A stretch of 64,000 bases of DNA, from the NCBI RefSeq assembly GCF_000425585.1, contig NZ_KE384401.1, positions 186,001 through 250,000 on the forward strand, given 5' to 3'. The position numbers and the translations under genes are program-made. This document shows positions 16,842 to 24,641 of this stretch, one piece after another. Each line of letters starts with the position of its first letter. Position 1 is the stretch's first letter. The stretch is from Terrimonas ferruginea DSM 30193. Its GTDB lineage: Bacteria > Bacteroidota > Bacteroidia > Chitinophagales > Chitinophagaceae. The notes beneath the pieces were generated by a model. The model ran no database searches and had not been told where the DNA came from. It saw only the letters and a program-made list of their open reading frames with translations.

Positions 16842-17476
16842 AGTGTTTGAAGGGTTTTTACCAGCATGGCCAGGCTTTTACCCTTTGGAGCATCCTTCAC
16901 CCAGCTACTGATCATTTTTATATCCAGTTCTTTCAATCTCATCGTGTCTATCCGGAAATCTTCGACGAGTATTTCCTTCGTCTGTTTCACGCTCCTGAGG
17001 ATCACCCCCCGTGTCAATACGATTTTATCGCATACCGCTTTTTCTGCACCCGCCATCAGGACGGTCTGCATTCGGGTGAGCGATACCTGCTGTATGCCGA
17101 AAGCGTAATACGGAAGTGCCAGGCGCGTGTAAATGAACCGTCCGATTGCCGTCCTTACCTTTTTTGACGGGTTCGTTGTCACGGAAGTGATTTCATAGAC
17201 CCGTTCAGGGATCAGCCCCCAGTGCTGGAGGGCAGAATCCAGCGATATATAGCTCGGGCCGTAGAGGTGATTGGCGATCAGGAACAATTCCGGTACTGGC
17301 AGCTTCAACTTCGGTCCCGGTACATACAGCCCTCTTTTTACCTGCACCAAGAAGCCCTGCTTTACCAGTTCATCAATTTTGTCGTGCGGCCGCTTGTATC
17401 CCTTGAGCACCTCCATCAGGAGTTGCCCTGATAGCGGTTGCCCTATATACGCTTCTATTGCAGTTCTGAAGTCCAT
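16838..17476 (-). CDS. abiEi: AbiEi-type antitoxin and repressor
   Basis: 212 aa. The N-terminal winged-helix part (KIDELVKQGFLVQVKRGLYVPG) matches the AbiEi_4 type HTH, followed by LIANHLYGPSYISLDSALQHWGLIPE and a C-terminal domain (MAGAEKAVCDKIVLTRGV) that counters the toxin. AbiEi antitoxins repress their own operon by binding inverted repeats, and two such repeats lie just upstream (17498-17516 and 17561-17579). Confidence 0.88.
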   Translation of the reverse strand: MDFRTAIEAYIGQPLSGQLLMEVLKGYKRPHDKIDELVKQGFLVQVKRGLYVPGPKLKLPVPELFLIANHLYGPSYISLDSALQHWGLIPERVYEITSVTTNPSKKVRTAIGRFIYTRLALPYYAFGIQQVSLTRMQTVLMAGAEKAVCDKIVLTRGVILRSVKQTKEILVEDFRIDTMRLKELDIKMISSWVKDAPKGKSLAMLVKTLQTL

Positions 17477-17497
17477 ATTGTTAAATATACTATCGTT

Positions 17498-17516
17498 ATT
17501 CGGATAATCTCCGAAT
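17498..17516. promoter_or_regulatory. AbiEi operator, proximal
   Basis: ATTCGG-N7-CCGAAT inverted repeat 22 bp upstream of the abiEi start. It shares arms and spacer length with a second copy 63 bp further out. Binding by AbiEi is inferred from the known autoregulation of the family. Confidence 0.65.
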
Positions 17517-17518
17517 TG

Positions 17519-17534
17519 GTTATATTAATATAAC
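17519..17534. promoter_or_regulatory. 16-bp AT palindrome between the AbiEi operators
   Basis: GTTATATT-AATATAAC is a perfect palindrome between the two operators. It may contain promoter elements of the abiE operon. Confidence 0.35.
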
Positions 17535-17560
17535 AATATTATGTAAAATAGTCGTAAATA

Positions 17561-17579
17561 ATTCGGAATTTTCCCGAAT
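17561..17579. promoter_or_regulatory. AbiEi operator, distal
   Basis: ATTCGG-N7-CCGAAT, start exactly 63 bp (six helical turns) from the proximal copy. The arms extend to AATTCGG/CCGAATT. Confidence 0.65.
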
Positions 17580-17811
17580 TGATGTGTAAATATTTACAAA
17601 AGATTGTGCAACAGAGTCTGAAGAGGAAAATTTCAAATACGAAGGCCTTATCGATACGCCCGGCGCAGCCATCGGCACATAGAGCGGATACTCGCGATAG
17701 AGTCTGAAAACTCTAATTAGGAATGGCCCGAATATAAAGGGGAGCCTACAGATACAAACAAGTCGTGATTAAGGCGGCAGTCCTCCATTCGTTTTTGCTG
17801 TTCCAATTGGT

Positions 17812-17819
17812 TAAATTTG
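17812..17819 (+). promoter_or_regulatory. -7 promoter box (TAAATTTG), probably leaderless
   Basis: TAAATTTG ends three bases before the ATG at 17823. It implies a leaderless mRNA for the small downstream gene. The remaining 230 bases between the distal AbiEi operator and this box hold no recognised gene. Confidence 0.45.
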
Positions 17820-17822
17820 GAG

Positions 17823-18218
17823 ATGCTTGACACCACCCAACTTCGTCATGGTAACTGGCTATACGATGCACAGCATGGCTGCTATTGTATAGTGAGTGAA
17901 GTCAACCGAGGGATGTTGAAGGTTAAGCGTTACCCGGCTCTTCTGTATGAACCTGATCTGCTAAAACTGCGTGGTATTGTTATCATCCGGGACAACCTGA
18001 GCCTTGCAAAGTTTGAACCCGGCAAAGGGAATTTTCATGAACGTACAGTCAGCGACAAGCACCTGGTAATTGCTCCTCTGGAGAATGAAACTTATGGATG
18101 GTGGGTAAACGAAGAATTTGTAAAAGAAATACACTACATGCACGAACTCCAAAATGCTTTTGAAGAAAATACCGGCCAGTTACTTGAATTAAATATGTAC
18201 GGTGCAAAACATTTATAA
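17823..18218 (+). CDS. Small Bacteroidota protein of the 'LRxGN' type
   Basis: 131 aa from the ATG at 17823; a TTG two codons earlier overlaps the promoter and is less likely. The layout TQLRHGNWLY at the start and EIHYMHELQNAFEENTGQLLEL at the end matches a small family common in Bacteroidota phages and mobile regions, whose members begin LRIGN and end in a 'vHeLQNl.f.ltg.EL' helix. Function unknown. It is divergent from abiEi and convergent with the DUF3883 gene, only three bases apart. Confidence 0.6.
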   Translation: MLDTTQLRHGNWLYDAQHGCYCIVSEVNRGMLKVKRYPALLYEPDLLKLRGIVIIRDNLSLAKFEPGKGNFHERTVSDKHLVIAPLENETYGWWVNEEFVKEIHYMHELQNAFEENTGQLLELNMYGAKHL

Positions 18219-18221
18219 GCA

Positions 18222-19475
18222 TTACGGGGTTTCTTTTTTCAGTGATGCTTTGTAAACAACAGGTGACAGATGCACTCCGCTTTCATTTTCCTTAAAAGGA
18301 TTACGGATCGCCCATATTCCCGGCCTTGTATTTAAAATATCTGACACATAATAGATGTAATAATTTTTGCAACTTAACGCCGTTGTTCTTTCAAACTCTG
18401 TAAGGAAAAAATCAATTTTATCAGTCGAAGGGCGGGTTGTTGTTTTTACTTCAATCTGTACAGAAGTACCGTCCAATTCAACGGAATTAATATCATACCC
18501 GAAACTATCCGTATGCTCAGAGACCCATTCAAGCCGTGCGAGCAACTCCGGATAGCACTTTAACCTTCTTCGTTCCCATTCCATCACGATCTGTTCTCCA
18601 CGGGTCCCTACAGCCGTATCACGAATGGTCTTCTGCGCATAATTTTTTTTCGGTTTTACTTTAGACGAAGCTGCTGTATATACTTTCTCTACCTCCTTGA
18701 AAGACGGATCAATTTCATCCGTGCTAAATACCGGCAATATCTCCCCCAATTCAGGAAAGCGGGGGACTTTATTCTCTTCGTTCTTCTTTACTCCTTTCTT
18801 CTCAAAATCATAATAGGCATTGAGTTCCCGGTTAATAAAGATGGCAAACTGTGTCAGATTCCAATGTTTCATAATATCATCTGCATTTTTCCAGCGGATA
18901 AGCCTCTGTTGTTGTAAGATGGGTGCTTCCTTATAACTGCTGCCATCATCAAGACTGAAATATTTGAGGATATCGTTTAGATAATCATCAGCGTAAATAC
19001 TGAGATATATTTCAGGGTAGTAAGTTGCCAGTATTTTCCCTTTAAACTTATTGGCAATCCTATTGGCTGCAATGGCATTGAAGTCTTTTTTTGCACCAGC
19101 CTCAAGAAGATTTTGTATGAAAACTATTACTTTCCTATAAGCTTCTTCCACCGTGTCGCCATATTTTTTAGTCTTCCTGTAACGTACTTCCTTATCCTCA
19201 CCGTGTGTTCCATACCAAACGCCATATTGAAAGCAGGGGCTACCCGCTATCCTTCCGAAATCCGACAATTCCTTTTCCATCCAATAACAAAATGTCGGGT
19301 GTTGATTTATCCTGAATTTGCCATAGATATATTCATCTATCGGCAGTTTTCCTAAGCCGGATACTGGATAGGTAGTTTGGAAAGTCCTGAGCCTTCTATG
19401 TATATCTGCTACAACAGCTTCATCAAAATCTTTCACAAATACTTGCTGTTTTGCCCGGAGTTGTTCAAGTTTCAT
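18222..19475 (-). CDS. DUF3883-domain nuclease-like defence protein
   Basis: 417 aa from the internal ATG at 19475; the longer frame to 19553 begins with unconvincing sequence. Residues about 290-400 form a DUF3883 domain: AVGTRGEQIVMEWERRRL, then FGYDINSVELDGTSVQIEVKTT, giving the D...E-x-K core of a PD-(D/E)xK fold. DUF3883 domains occur in restriction and anti-phage proteins. The N-terminal 250 residues (FNAIAANRIANKFKGKILATYYPEIYLSIY) may be a sensing or DNA-binding part and are not classified. It is monocistronic within the defence island. Confidence 0.65.
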   Translation of the reverse strand: MKLEQLRAKQQVFVKDFDEAVVADIHRRLRTFQTTYPVSGLGKLPIDEYIYGKFRINQHPTFCYWMEKELSDFGRIAGSPCFQYGVWYGTHGEDKEVRYRKTKKYGDTVEEAYRKVIVFIQNLLEAGAKKDFNAIAANRIANKFKGKILATYYPEIYLSIYADDYLNDILKYFSLDDGSSYKEAPILQQQRLIRWKNADDIMKHWNLTQFAIFINRELNAYYDFEKKGVKKNEENKVPRFPELGEILPVFSTDEIDPSFKEVEKVYTAASSKVKPKKNYAQKTIRDTAVGTRGEQIVMEWERRRLKCYPELLARLEWVSEHTDSFGYDINSVELDGTSVQIEVKTTTRPSTDKIDFFLTEFERTTALSCKNYYIYYVSDILNTRPGIWAIRNPFKENESGVHLSPVVYKASLKKETP

Positions 19476-19600
19476 GGTTATAAAAAATTGTTGGTAATAA
19501 TTACCAAGTGATTTTCCCTGATGCATGATCAATAGATCGGGCACGAATTGCACCCTGGGAAGTTGTATAAAGCTTGCCTTCCCGTTTTCCTGATGGCCCT

Positions 19601-20348
19601 TCAGATAAATAATTTAGCAACACCGTTGAGAGTGATTTTATTCCCGTCTAAAACCGATGGCTTTAGCGCATAACTAATGCCATCATGATGGTACTGGACG
19701 CTTAGATAGATAATGCCGTCAATGCCTTCTGTCCTGAAGACGATGTCGGAATACGCACTCGCCAGCGTATAAATATTTTGATCCTCAACGGCCGATTGAG
19801 CATACCTGTCAGCAATAAAATAGAAAAAAAGGCGAAGCCGCTCGATTTCGTCAGCAGGTTGACGACTGATCACCTCATCAAAATCGTTTTCAAATAAAGA
19901 CATATACCTGGCCATCGTTCCTTTATTACCAGGATTAAAATAACCACCATTTCCAGATCATCCTGAACAACCCAGTCACCTACTGTCACAGGAGCGTTGT
20001 ATTGTACGGTATTCTTTTATCAAGAGCATGCATCAATTCAATGAAGGATTTCCATTCAAATTTGGATGCATAAAATACTGATTGCTGTGGAAGATTACAT
20101 CGCCCATATTGGCGGATCTGCAAGGCCGGTGGATGTTTCAACTCGTCTATGTGACCAAACAGATCAACGTCCTCGTTTAGCCTGCAACGATAGATAAGGC
20201 TTCCCTTCTTAAAAGTTACCTTAAAATGCCGTATGCCTGAAAACTGCATCAAAGCCGGACGAACCTGTTGCGACGCATCCGTTTGCCGGAGGTCAATAGC
20301 CTGAATCGTTCTTATACAGTCCTGAACGCTGTCATAAAATAAGTTCAT
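19601..20348 (-). pseudogene. RES-domain-like gene broken by frameshifts
   Basis: Two adjacent ORFs make one RES-like protein. The upstream part (20348-19986) ends near IPYNTTLL and holds YRCR, YGRCNLPQQSVFYAS and FIELM; the downstream part (19915-19601) holds YTLASAYSDIVF, GIDGIIYLSVQYHHDG and YALKP. The gap is bridged in a second frame by VTVGDWVVQDDLEMV and in a third by YFNPGNKGTMARYM, so two shifts are needed. R, E and S residues that name the RES family are present. RES toxins degrade NAD+ and normally pair with an Xre antitoxin; none adjoins. Sequencing error cannot be excluded. Confidence 0.6.
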
Positions 20349-20418
20349 ACCGCCATCCTTTTAATAGATACAATTCAAATAATCAAAACAATGGCACAGG
20401 GTTTACACTCCCAAACCG

Positions 20419-21648
20419 TTAAGATTTCTTTATCTGTTCAATGGTGGACTTTAGTCGTTGCAGGAGATTGTCATAAGTAATAATATCAACCACATTCTTA
20501 TATTTCCGTTTTACGACTTCAAAGTCCAGTTTTTGTTCCTCGCTCAGATTATTCTCACGGCCCATGATAATGATGCCGCCCGGATTCGTAATGCGGATGC
20601 TTAACCCCTGCGGGAGCTCGTCTTTATATTTCTCTGTCAGCTTTTCCTCTCCCTCAACTCCCCACCGGTTAAGATAATAGATATATTTTTCTATCTGCAT
20701 GATCGTACCGGATAGTTCACGAAGCGGAATATAATTATTGCGATAAACAGCTTCCGTGATAATACTTTTGCCGAACGGACGCTTTATTTCAACAATATCT
20801 GTATGCCCGCTGGAATCCACCAGTATATAATCCATAAATCTTTCATTCATGTTACGGCCCCGCACCGGTACTTCGCGGAAAACAGCAATATACTTAGGAT
20901 AGATCAGTAGCAAAATCTGTAAAATCTCCTCCTGCCATTGCTTTTCCGAATAAGCATCTTCATCCTTCAGCATCTGCTGCAATTTTTCCAGGATCGTTTC
21001 GTATTTGACAAGCTCACTGTCACGAAACATACGCTTCAGGTCGCTTCCTTTTTTGCTCACCCTCTTATTCATGTACCGGTTATACTTTGCTTCCGCATCT
21101 TTCAGACTGCCCACGTATTCTCTGAGAATAGCTGTCACCCTTGCCTGCACATACTTCTTGCGTTCATAGCTGTTCGGAAAACTGGCTAACAGGTTAGTAA
21201 AGCCTTCCAACGGCACAGCTTCCTGGTGATCACCCCCGATATAAATGTCTTTAGTCATAATGGAGGCAAGCGTGGCAAATATGGATATGTCTGAATCTGT
21301 CACAAAATCTTCGACTTCCATTTCAACGGATTCATGAAAAAAAATATCAAAGCCGTCAATGAGTATGCCCTTTTTTATTTTGAAGTAACCGCCCTTTAGT
21401 TTAGCAAAAGAAAAATGGACCGGTTCATTTTCAAAATCGAAATCATCATCGAACCGAACACCACCATTTTCTTCAAGCTCTTCCGGTGCGGGAGGTGTAA
21501 ACACATCTTTTGACGTAAAATGAAAGGTCTTTTTCAGGGTAATCTCACCCCGGGCTTCCAGTTCACTCTTTGCCCAATTTTCCGTACCGCCTCTTTCCTG
21601 CGTGTACGTGCATATCATTTTGTCCCCAGACCTCCAGAATTTAATCAT
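20419..21648 (-). CDS. sduA: Shedu anti-phage protein SduA
   Basis: 409 aa. The C-terminal half is the Shedu (DUF4263) PD-(D/E)xK nuclease core: EKQWQEEILQILLLIYPKYI, then ERFMDYILVDSSGHTDIVEIKRP with the catalytic Asp in MDYIL and E-x-K in VEIKRP, then a helical region LRELSGTIMQIEKYIYYLNRW and an NPGGIIIMGREN strand. Shedu is a single-gene anti-phage system whose protein forms a nuclease complex. The N-terminal 200 residues vary between Shedu types. It lies 34 bp downstream of a DUF5677-like gene on the same strand. Confidence 0.88.
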   Translation of the reverse strand: MIKFWRSGDKMICTYTQERGGTENWAKSELEARGEITLKKTFHFTSKDVFTPPAPEELEENGGVRFDDDFDFENEPVHFSFAKLKGGYFKIKKGILIDGFDIFFHESVEMEVEDFVTDSDISIFATLASIMTKDIYIGGDHQEAVPLEGFTNLLASFPNSYERKKYVQARVTAILREYVGSLKDAEAKYNRYMNKRVSKKGSDLKRMFRDSELVKYETILEKLQQMLKDEDAYSEKQWQEEILQILLLIYPKYIAVFREVPVRGRNMNERFMDYILVDSSGHTDIVEIKRPFGKSIITEAVYRNNYIPLRELSGTIMQIEKYIYYLNRWGVEGEEKLTEKYKDELPQGLSIRITNPGGIIIMGRENNLSEEQKLDFEVVKRKYKNVVDIITYDNLLQRLKSTIEQIKKS

Positions 21649-21682
21649 GCAAATTCATTTAAATGATCTATACAAAAAAGAA

Positions 21683-22642
21683 TCACAACACCTGGATCAA
21701 CTCCTTAGTATTAAATAAAAGATATTGATCCCTGATCGTGGCGTACCAGTTTACAAAATCCGATTTCCTGGTAGGAATGCGGTTATCAATATATACCTGA
21801 AAAACTTTGATACAAAGAGACAGGGAGTACTTCACTATTTCCTGAACATCTTTAATGTAACGGAGCTGCACAATTTCCACTCCGCCTGCCTGATCCGAGG
21901 TAACCTTCCCAAGAAATATATCAGATCCGTGCACGGCTCCCGACCATTTTCGATACAGGAGTTCATACATCGTTTGCTGCCTGAGATGGATCGCAAGTTC
22001 CCTGATGTTCTGCGGTCCATTGAAAAAACGGTACCATATCGGGTTTTTTACTTTATTGCTTTTTAGTTGCAGGAATTCGTTGTGTGCATTACTGAATTCA
22101 GGCAGCAGTAAAACTTTCTCTTTGTCCTGAATGGCTTTATGCAAAATGATAGCGGGATTTATGCTATAGCCTGATAACATTTTCTCATCATCCAGTATCT
22201 TCTTGAATGCCTGACCTTCGGGCGTTGCACTATTCATTTTCTTCAATGTCTTTATCTCGTTTAGTGTCTCGACATACAAAAAAGCCATCGCTTTGTCATG
22301 CGTATTGCCATCAAAGAGATACTGGATGCCAAAGAACGTCTCCAATGCACCCCGAACCAATAGTTTGGAGGTATCGCCGCAGGAATTGCGGGAGAGAATG
22401 GAAATTGAATCAATCAGGTCAAGAAAATGACGGAAAAGCATAGTAGGGGCAATATTCTCAGGACCATTAGTAACGGGTGATTTATCCCAGTCAATTACAT
22501 GCGAGCCAAAATTGACAAACTCATTCAGCAAATCTGAAAAAGCGTTCAGCGTCGGGATAATATCGGCAGGTATTTCACGGGGAATAATCTCTTTTACTGG
22601 CAGGGTCATATTTTTGGGTTTAAGTATACTTATTTCTTCCAA
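21683..22642 (-). CDS. DUF5677-like protein, candidate Shedu accessory
   Basis: 319 aa, mostly helical. Features: LFRHFLDLIDSISILSRNSCGDTSKLLVRGALETFFGIQYLF and YRKWSGAVHGSD, the R-x6-H plus 'HGS' signature of DUF5677-type proteins. An R-x4-6-H motif in an all-helical protein is reminiscent of HEPN RNases, but that link is not established here. It is on the same strand as sduA, 34 bp upstream, so the two are probably co-transcribed. No other function is evident. Confidence 0.55.
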   Translation of the reverse strand: MEEISILKPKNMTLPVKEIIPREIPADIIPTLNAFSDLLNEFVNFGSHVIDWDKSPVTNGPENIAPTMLFRHFLDLIDSISILSRNSCGDTSKLLVRGALETFFGIQYLFDGNTHDKAMAFLYVETLNEIKTLKKMNSATPEGQAFKKILDDEKMLSGYSINPAIILHKAIQDKEKVLLLPEFSNAHNEFLQLKSNKVKNPIWYRFFNGPQNIRELAIHLRQQTMYELLYRKWSGAVHGSDIFLGKVTSDQAGGVEIVQLRYIKDVQEIVKYSLSLCIKVFQVYIDNRIPTRKSDFVNWYATIRDQYLLFNTKELIQVL

Positions 22643-22668
22643 TTATGCGGCAAACTTGCCCACTTAAC

Positions 22669-22968
22669 TCATGAAGCAGCTGAGGCCTCCTGTCTGGTCC
22701 TGATCTTTTCGATGGCAAGCATGACCGGGCGGTGCAAGTCCATTATAATCTGGCCGTCACCCATTGTAAAATTGACTTTATTACCTGCCTTGTAATAATA
22801 ATCATGATGTCTTCCATAAAGCCTGACCAGCACTTCATCATGCAGATGAACCCAGTAACGGATAGTGTCATCTTCTGGTGGAAATTCTTTAATGGTAGCC
22901 GTATAAAAACAATTCCCGGTCAGGTAATCAACATTACCTATCTGAAATACGATCGTGTATTCTTTCAT
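22669..22968 (-). CDS. Small hypothetical protein
   Basis: 99 aa, unrecognised. It alternates strands (EYTIVFQIGNVDYLTG, DTIRYWVHLHDEVLVRLYG) with a C-terminal helix ending EASAAS. It is 26 bp upstream of the DUF5677-like gene on the same strand, which makes it the possible first gene of a three-gene sduA operon. Confidence 0.5.
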   Translation of the reverse strand: MKEYTIVFQIGNVDYLTGNCFYTATIKEFPPEDDTIRYWVHLHDEVLVRLYGRHHDYYYKAGNKVNFTMGDGQIIMDLHRPVMLAIEKIRTRQEASAAS

Positions 22969-23164
22969 ATAATAGTAGTTTAATCAGTTATCGAAAGGTT
23001 CTTTGTAAAAACTCGTTAATGTCTTTAATAAAATATAAGTTTTTTGCAGCTTATTTCCAAAGGAAACATCACCTTATCCTGTCATTTTGAACAATATATA
23101 GCTATTTATATTTTGGGACTATTCGATTGCAGGGTTCTGTTTACATTTATCCTAAAGAGATACT

Positions 23165-23712
23165 ATGACTGATCAGTTTACAGGGATCAAAGGTGGGGTG
23201 CTTATTATTGGCTCACTGCTAATGGCAGACGATCTGGATGAGCCCGGTGACGAGGTTGGTAAGAATTGGCGGTCTGGCCACTTGCTGGAAAAGCAGGGAA
23301 TCCAGGTAATAGCGCCCATTCGGTATGGCCGACAATCCAGTAAAGGTGAAATAACAATGGTCTTTCCCATTATGCCAAGGTCAGGCCGGGTAGTGCCTGG
23401 GTGCTCCCATTTTCACAGGATACAATGGAAGATAAAGCCCGGCTAATTAATGAAATTCAGGCAATGTCAACAGCCGAAGGAATGCGTGGCCGGTATATTT
23501 CGACCAGACCGAATGGTGAAGAAAGGGAAGCCTGGTCAACCATAGGATTAATTCTGAATAATCACCGCATTCAGCCAACGAAACGAAAAAAGCTATTGAC
23601 CTGGTGGCAAGGGAAAGGGTTTCAACGAAATAAAAAACCGGAAAAACGGTTCAAAAACACGTCTTTCCGATTGGTAGCCCCGACAGGAATCGAACCTGTA
23701 TCTGGAGTTTAG
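23165..23712 (+). pseudogene. Frameshifted gene of unknown family running into tRNA-Arg
   Basis: The first frame (23165-about 23370) reads FTGIKGGVLIIGSLLMADDL, WRSGHLLEKQ, PIRYGRQSSKGEITMVF. A one-base loss near the TTTCCC at about 23364-23369 shifts the rest into another frame, which continues HYAKVRPGSAWVLPFSQDT and RLINEIQAMSTAEGMRGRYIS. Joined, it is one protein of roughly 170 residues. The second frame has no stop before the tRNA gene and reads 41 bases through its complement to a TAG at 23710-23712, so the original end was probably altered too. I do not recognise the function. Confidence 0.6.
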
Positions 23713-23746
23713 GAAACTCTTATTCTATCCATTGAACTACGGGGCC
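23672..23746 (-). tRNA. tRNA-Arg(CCT)
   Basis: 75 nt including encoded CCA. Acceptor arm GGCCCCG/CGGGGCT, D-stem GTTC/GAAT, anticodon stem AGAGT/ACTCC (one A-C mismatch at its outer end), loop TTCCTAA giving anticodon CCT, T-arm ACAGG-TTCGATT-CCTGT. It decodes AGG. It borders the defence island, and tRNA-Arg genes are common integration sites, but no integrase or direct repeat of its 3' end was seen. Confidence 0.93.
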
Positions 23747-23904
23747 ATGCCTGCCAGCCTCATAGCCGGGCAGGGCGGCAAAAATAGCTTTTCCCGCCCG
23801 CATTTTTTTCCAATTTTTCTTTTTTCCTGCTGACATACCGCTGTCACTAACCGGTCGGATTTTTACATTGTCATCCGATTTATACAGCTTTAAAACAATA
23901 CGTT

Positions 23905-24420
23905 ATGTCAACTTCCACAACCGCGAAACCAGCCATCACCAACGAGTTCCTCAGCTCCGCCCAGCTCCTCGAAGATTGGCAGGGCCATCGCCGCCTCACC
24001 CGCCGGGTGATCGAAGCTTTTCCTGAAAAAGAGTTTTTTACTTATTCCATCGGCGGCATGCGCCCCTTCGCCGAGATGGTGCTCGAGTTTCAGCGCATGG
24101 CCGAGCCCGGGGTCCGCGGTATCGCCACCCGCGAGTGGCTGTCCGCAGATCAGTTGCCTCATCTTGCTAACCAGGCTCCTGCCACCACCAAGGCCGAAGT
24201 GCTTGCCCGCTGGGATGCCGCCACCGAGGCCATCAACGAAGTGTGGCCCACCATCCCCGAAGGCCGCTGGCAGGAAGAAGACGTTGCCTTCGGTATGTAC
24301 CCCGGCCATTTTTACGATTTCATCCTGTATTTTATCGACAACGAGATCCACCACCGCGGCCAGGCTTATGTGTACCTCCGCAGCCTGGGCATCGAGCCAC
24401 CGGCGTTCTGGGAGAGATAG
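23905..24420 (+). CDS. DinB-family protein
   Basis: 171 aa, a four-helix DinB/YfiT-like protein. The helix start (AQLLEDWQGHRRLTRRVIEAFPE), the FAEMVLEFQRM helix and the EIHHRGQAYVYLRSLGIEPP segment give the family's metal-binding histidines. Members include thiol transferases and DNA-damage-induced proteins; the specific reaction is unknown. It begins the post-island region of higher GC content. Confidence 0.85.
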   Translation: MSTSTTAKPAITNEFLSSAQLLEDWQGHRRLTRRVIEAFPEKEFFTYSIGGMRPFAEMVLEFQRMAEPGVRGIATREWLSADQLPHLANQAPATTKAEVLARWDAATEAINEVWPTIPEGRWQEEDVAFGMYPGHFYDFILYFIDNEIHHRGQAYVYLRSLGIEPPAFWER

Positions 24421-24445
24421 TAAGGTAAAAAGGCTTAAGGCGTAG

Positions 24446-24602
24446 GGCAGTAAGTAATAAGTAGTAAGTAATAAGTAAACAGCCGTTCACTATTCACTTA
24501 TTGACCGATTGACTTATTGCCCACCGCTTTTTGTCACGCAAAGCTGCATAAGGAGCAAAGCCGCAAAGAACAGCCATTCACGATTGACGATTCACGATTG
24601 CC
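24446..24602. repeat. Intergenic low-complexity repeat cluster
   Basis: Contains reiterated AGTAATAAGT words, CACTATTCACTTATTGACC words, an 'ACGCAAAGC...GCAAAGCCGCAAAG' block and CACGATTGACGATTCACGATTG. Related words recur at 26904-26960, 29940-30063, 39674-39712, 40420-40465 and 53426-53577, all intergenic. Confidence 0.6.
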
Positions 24603-24641
24603 GAAGCGCCGTTATCTTCGCGCCACTTAAATTCCAAAAAG

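Noticed and set aside
23672-23712. C-terminal peptide APTGIEPVSG as real protein sequence
   Set aside because: It is the translated complement of tRNA-Arg, a common artefact.
14680-23760. attL/attR direct repeats from tRNA-Arg
   Set aside because: No copy of the tRNA 3' end was found near 14.7 kb, and no integrase gene is present.
24446-24602. CRISPR array from repeated AGTAATAAGT and GATTCACG words
   Set aside because: The repeats are short, irregular and unspaced, with no cas genes nearby.
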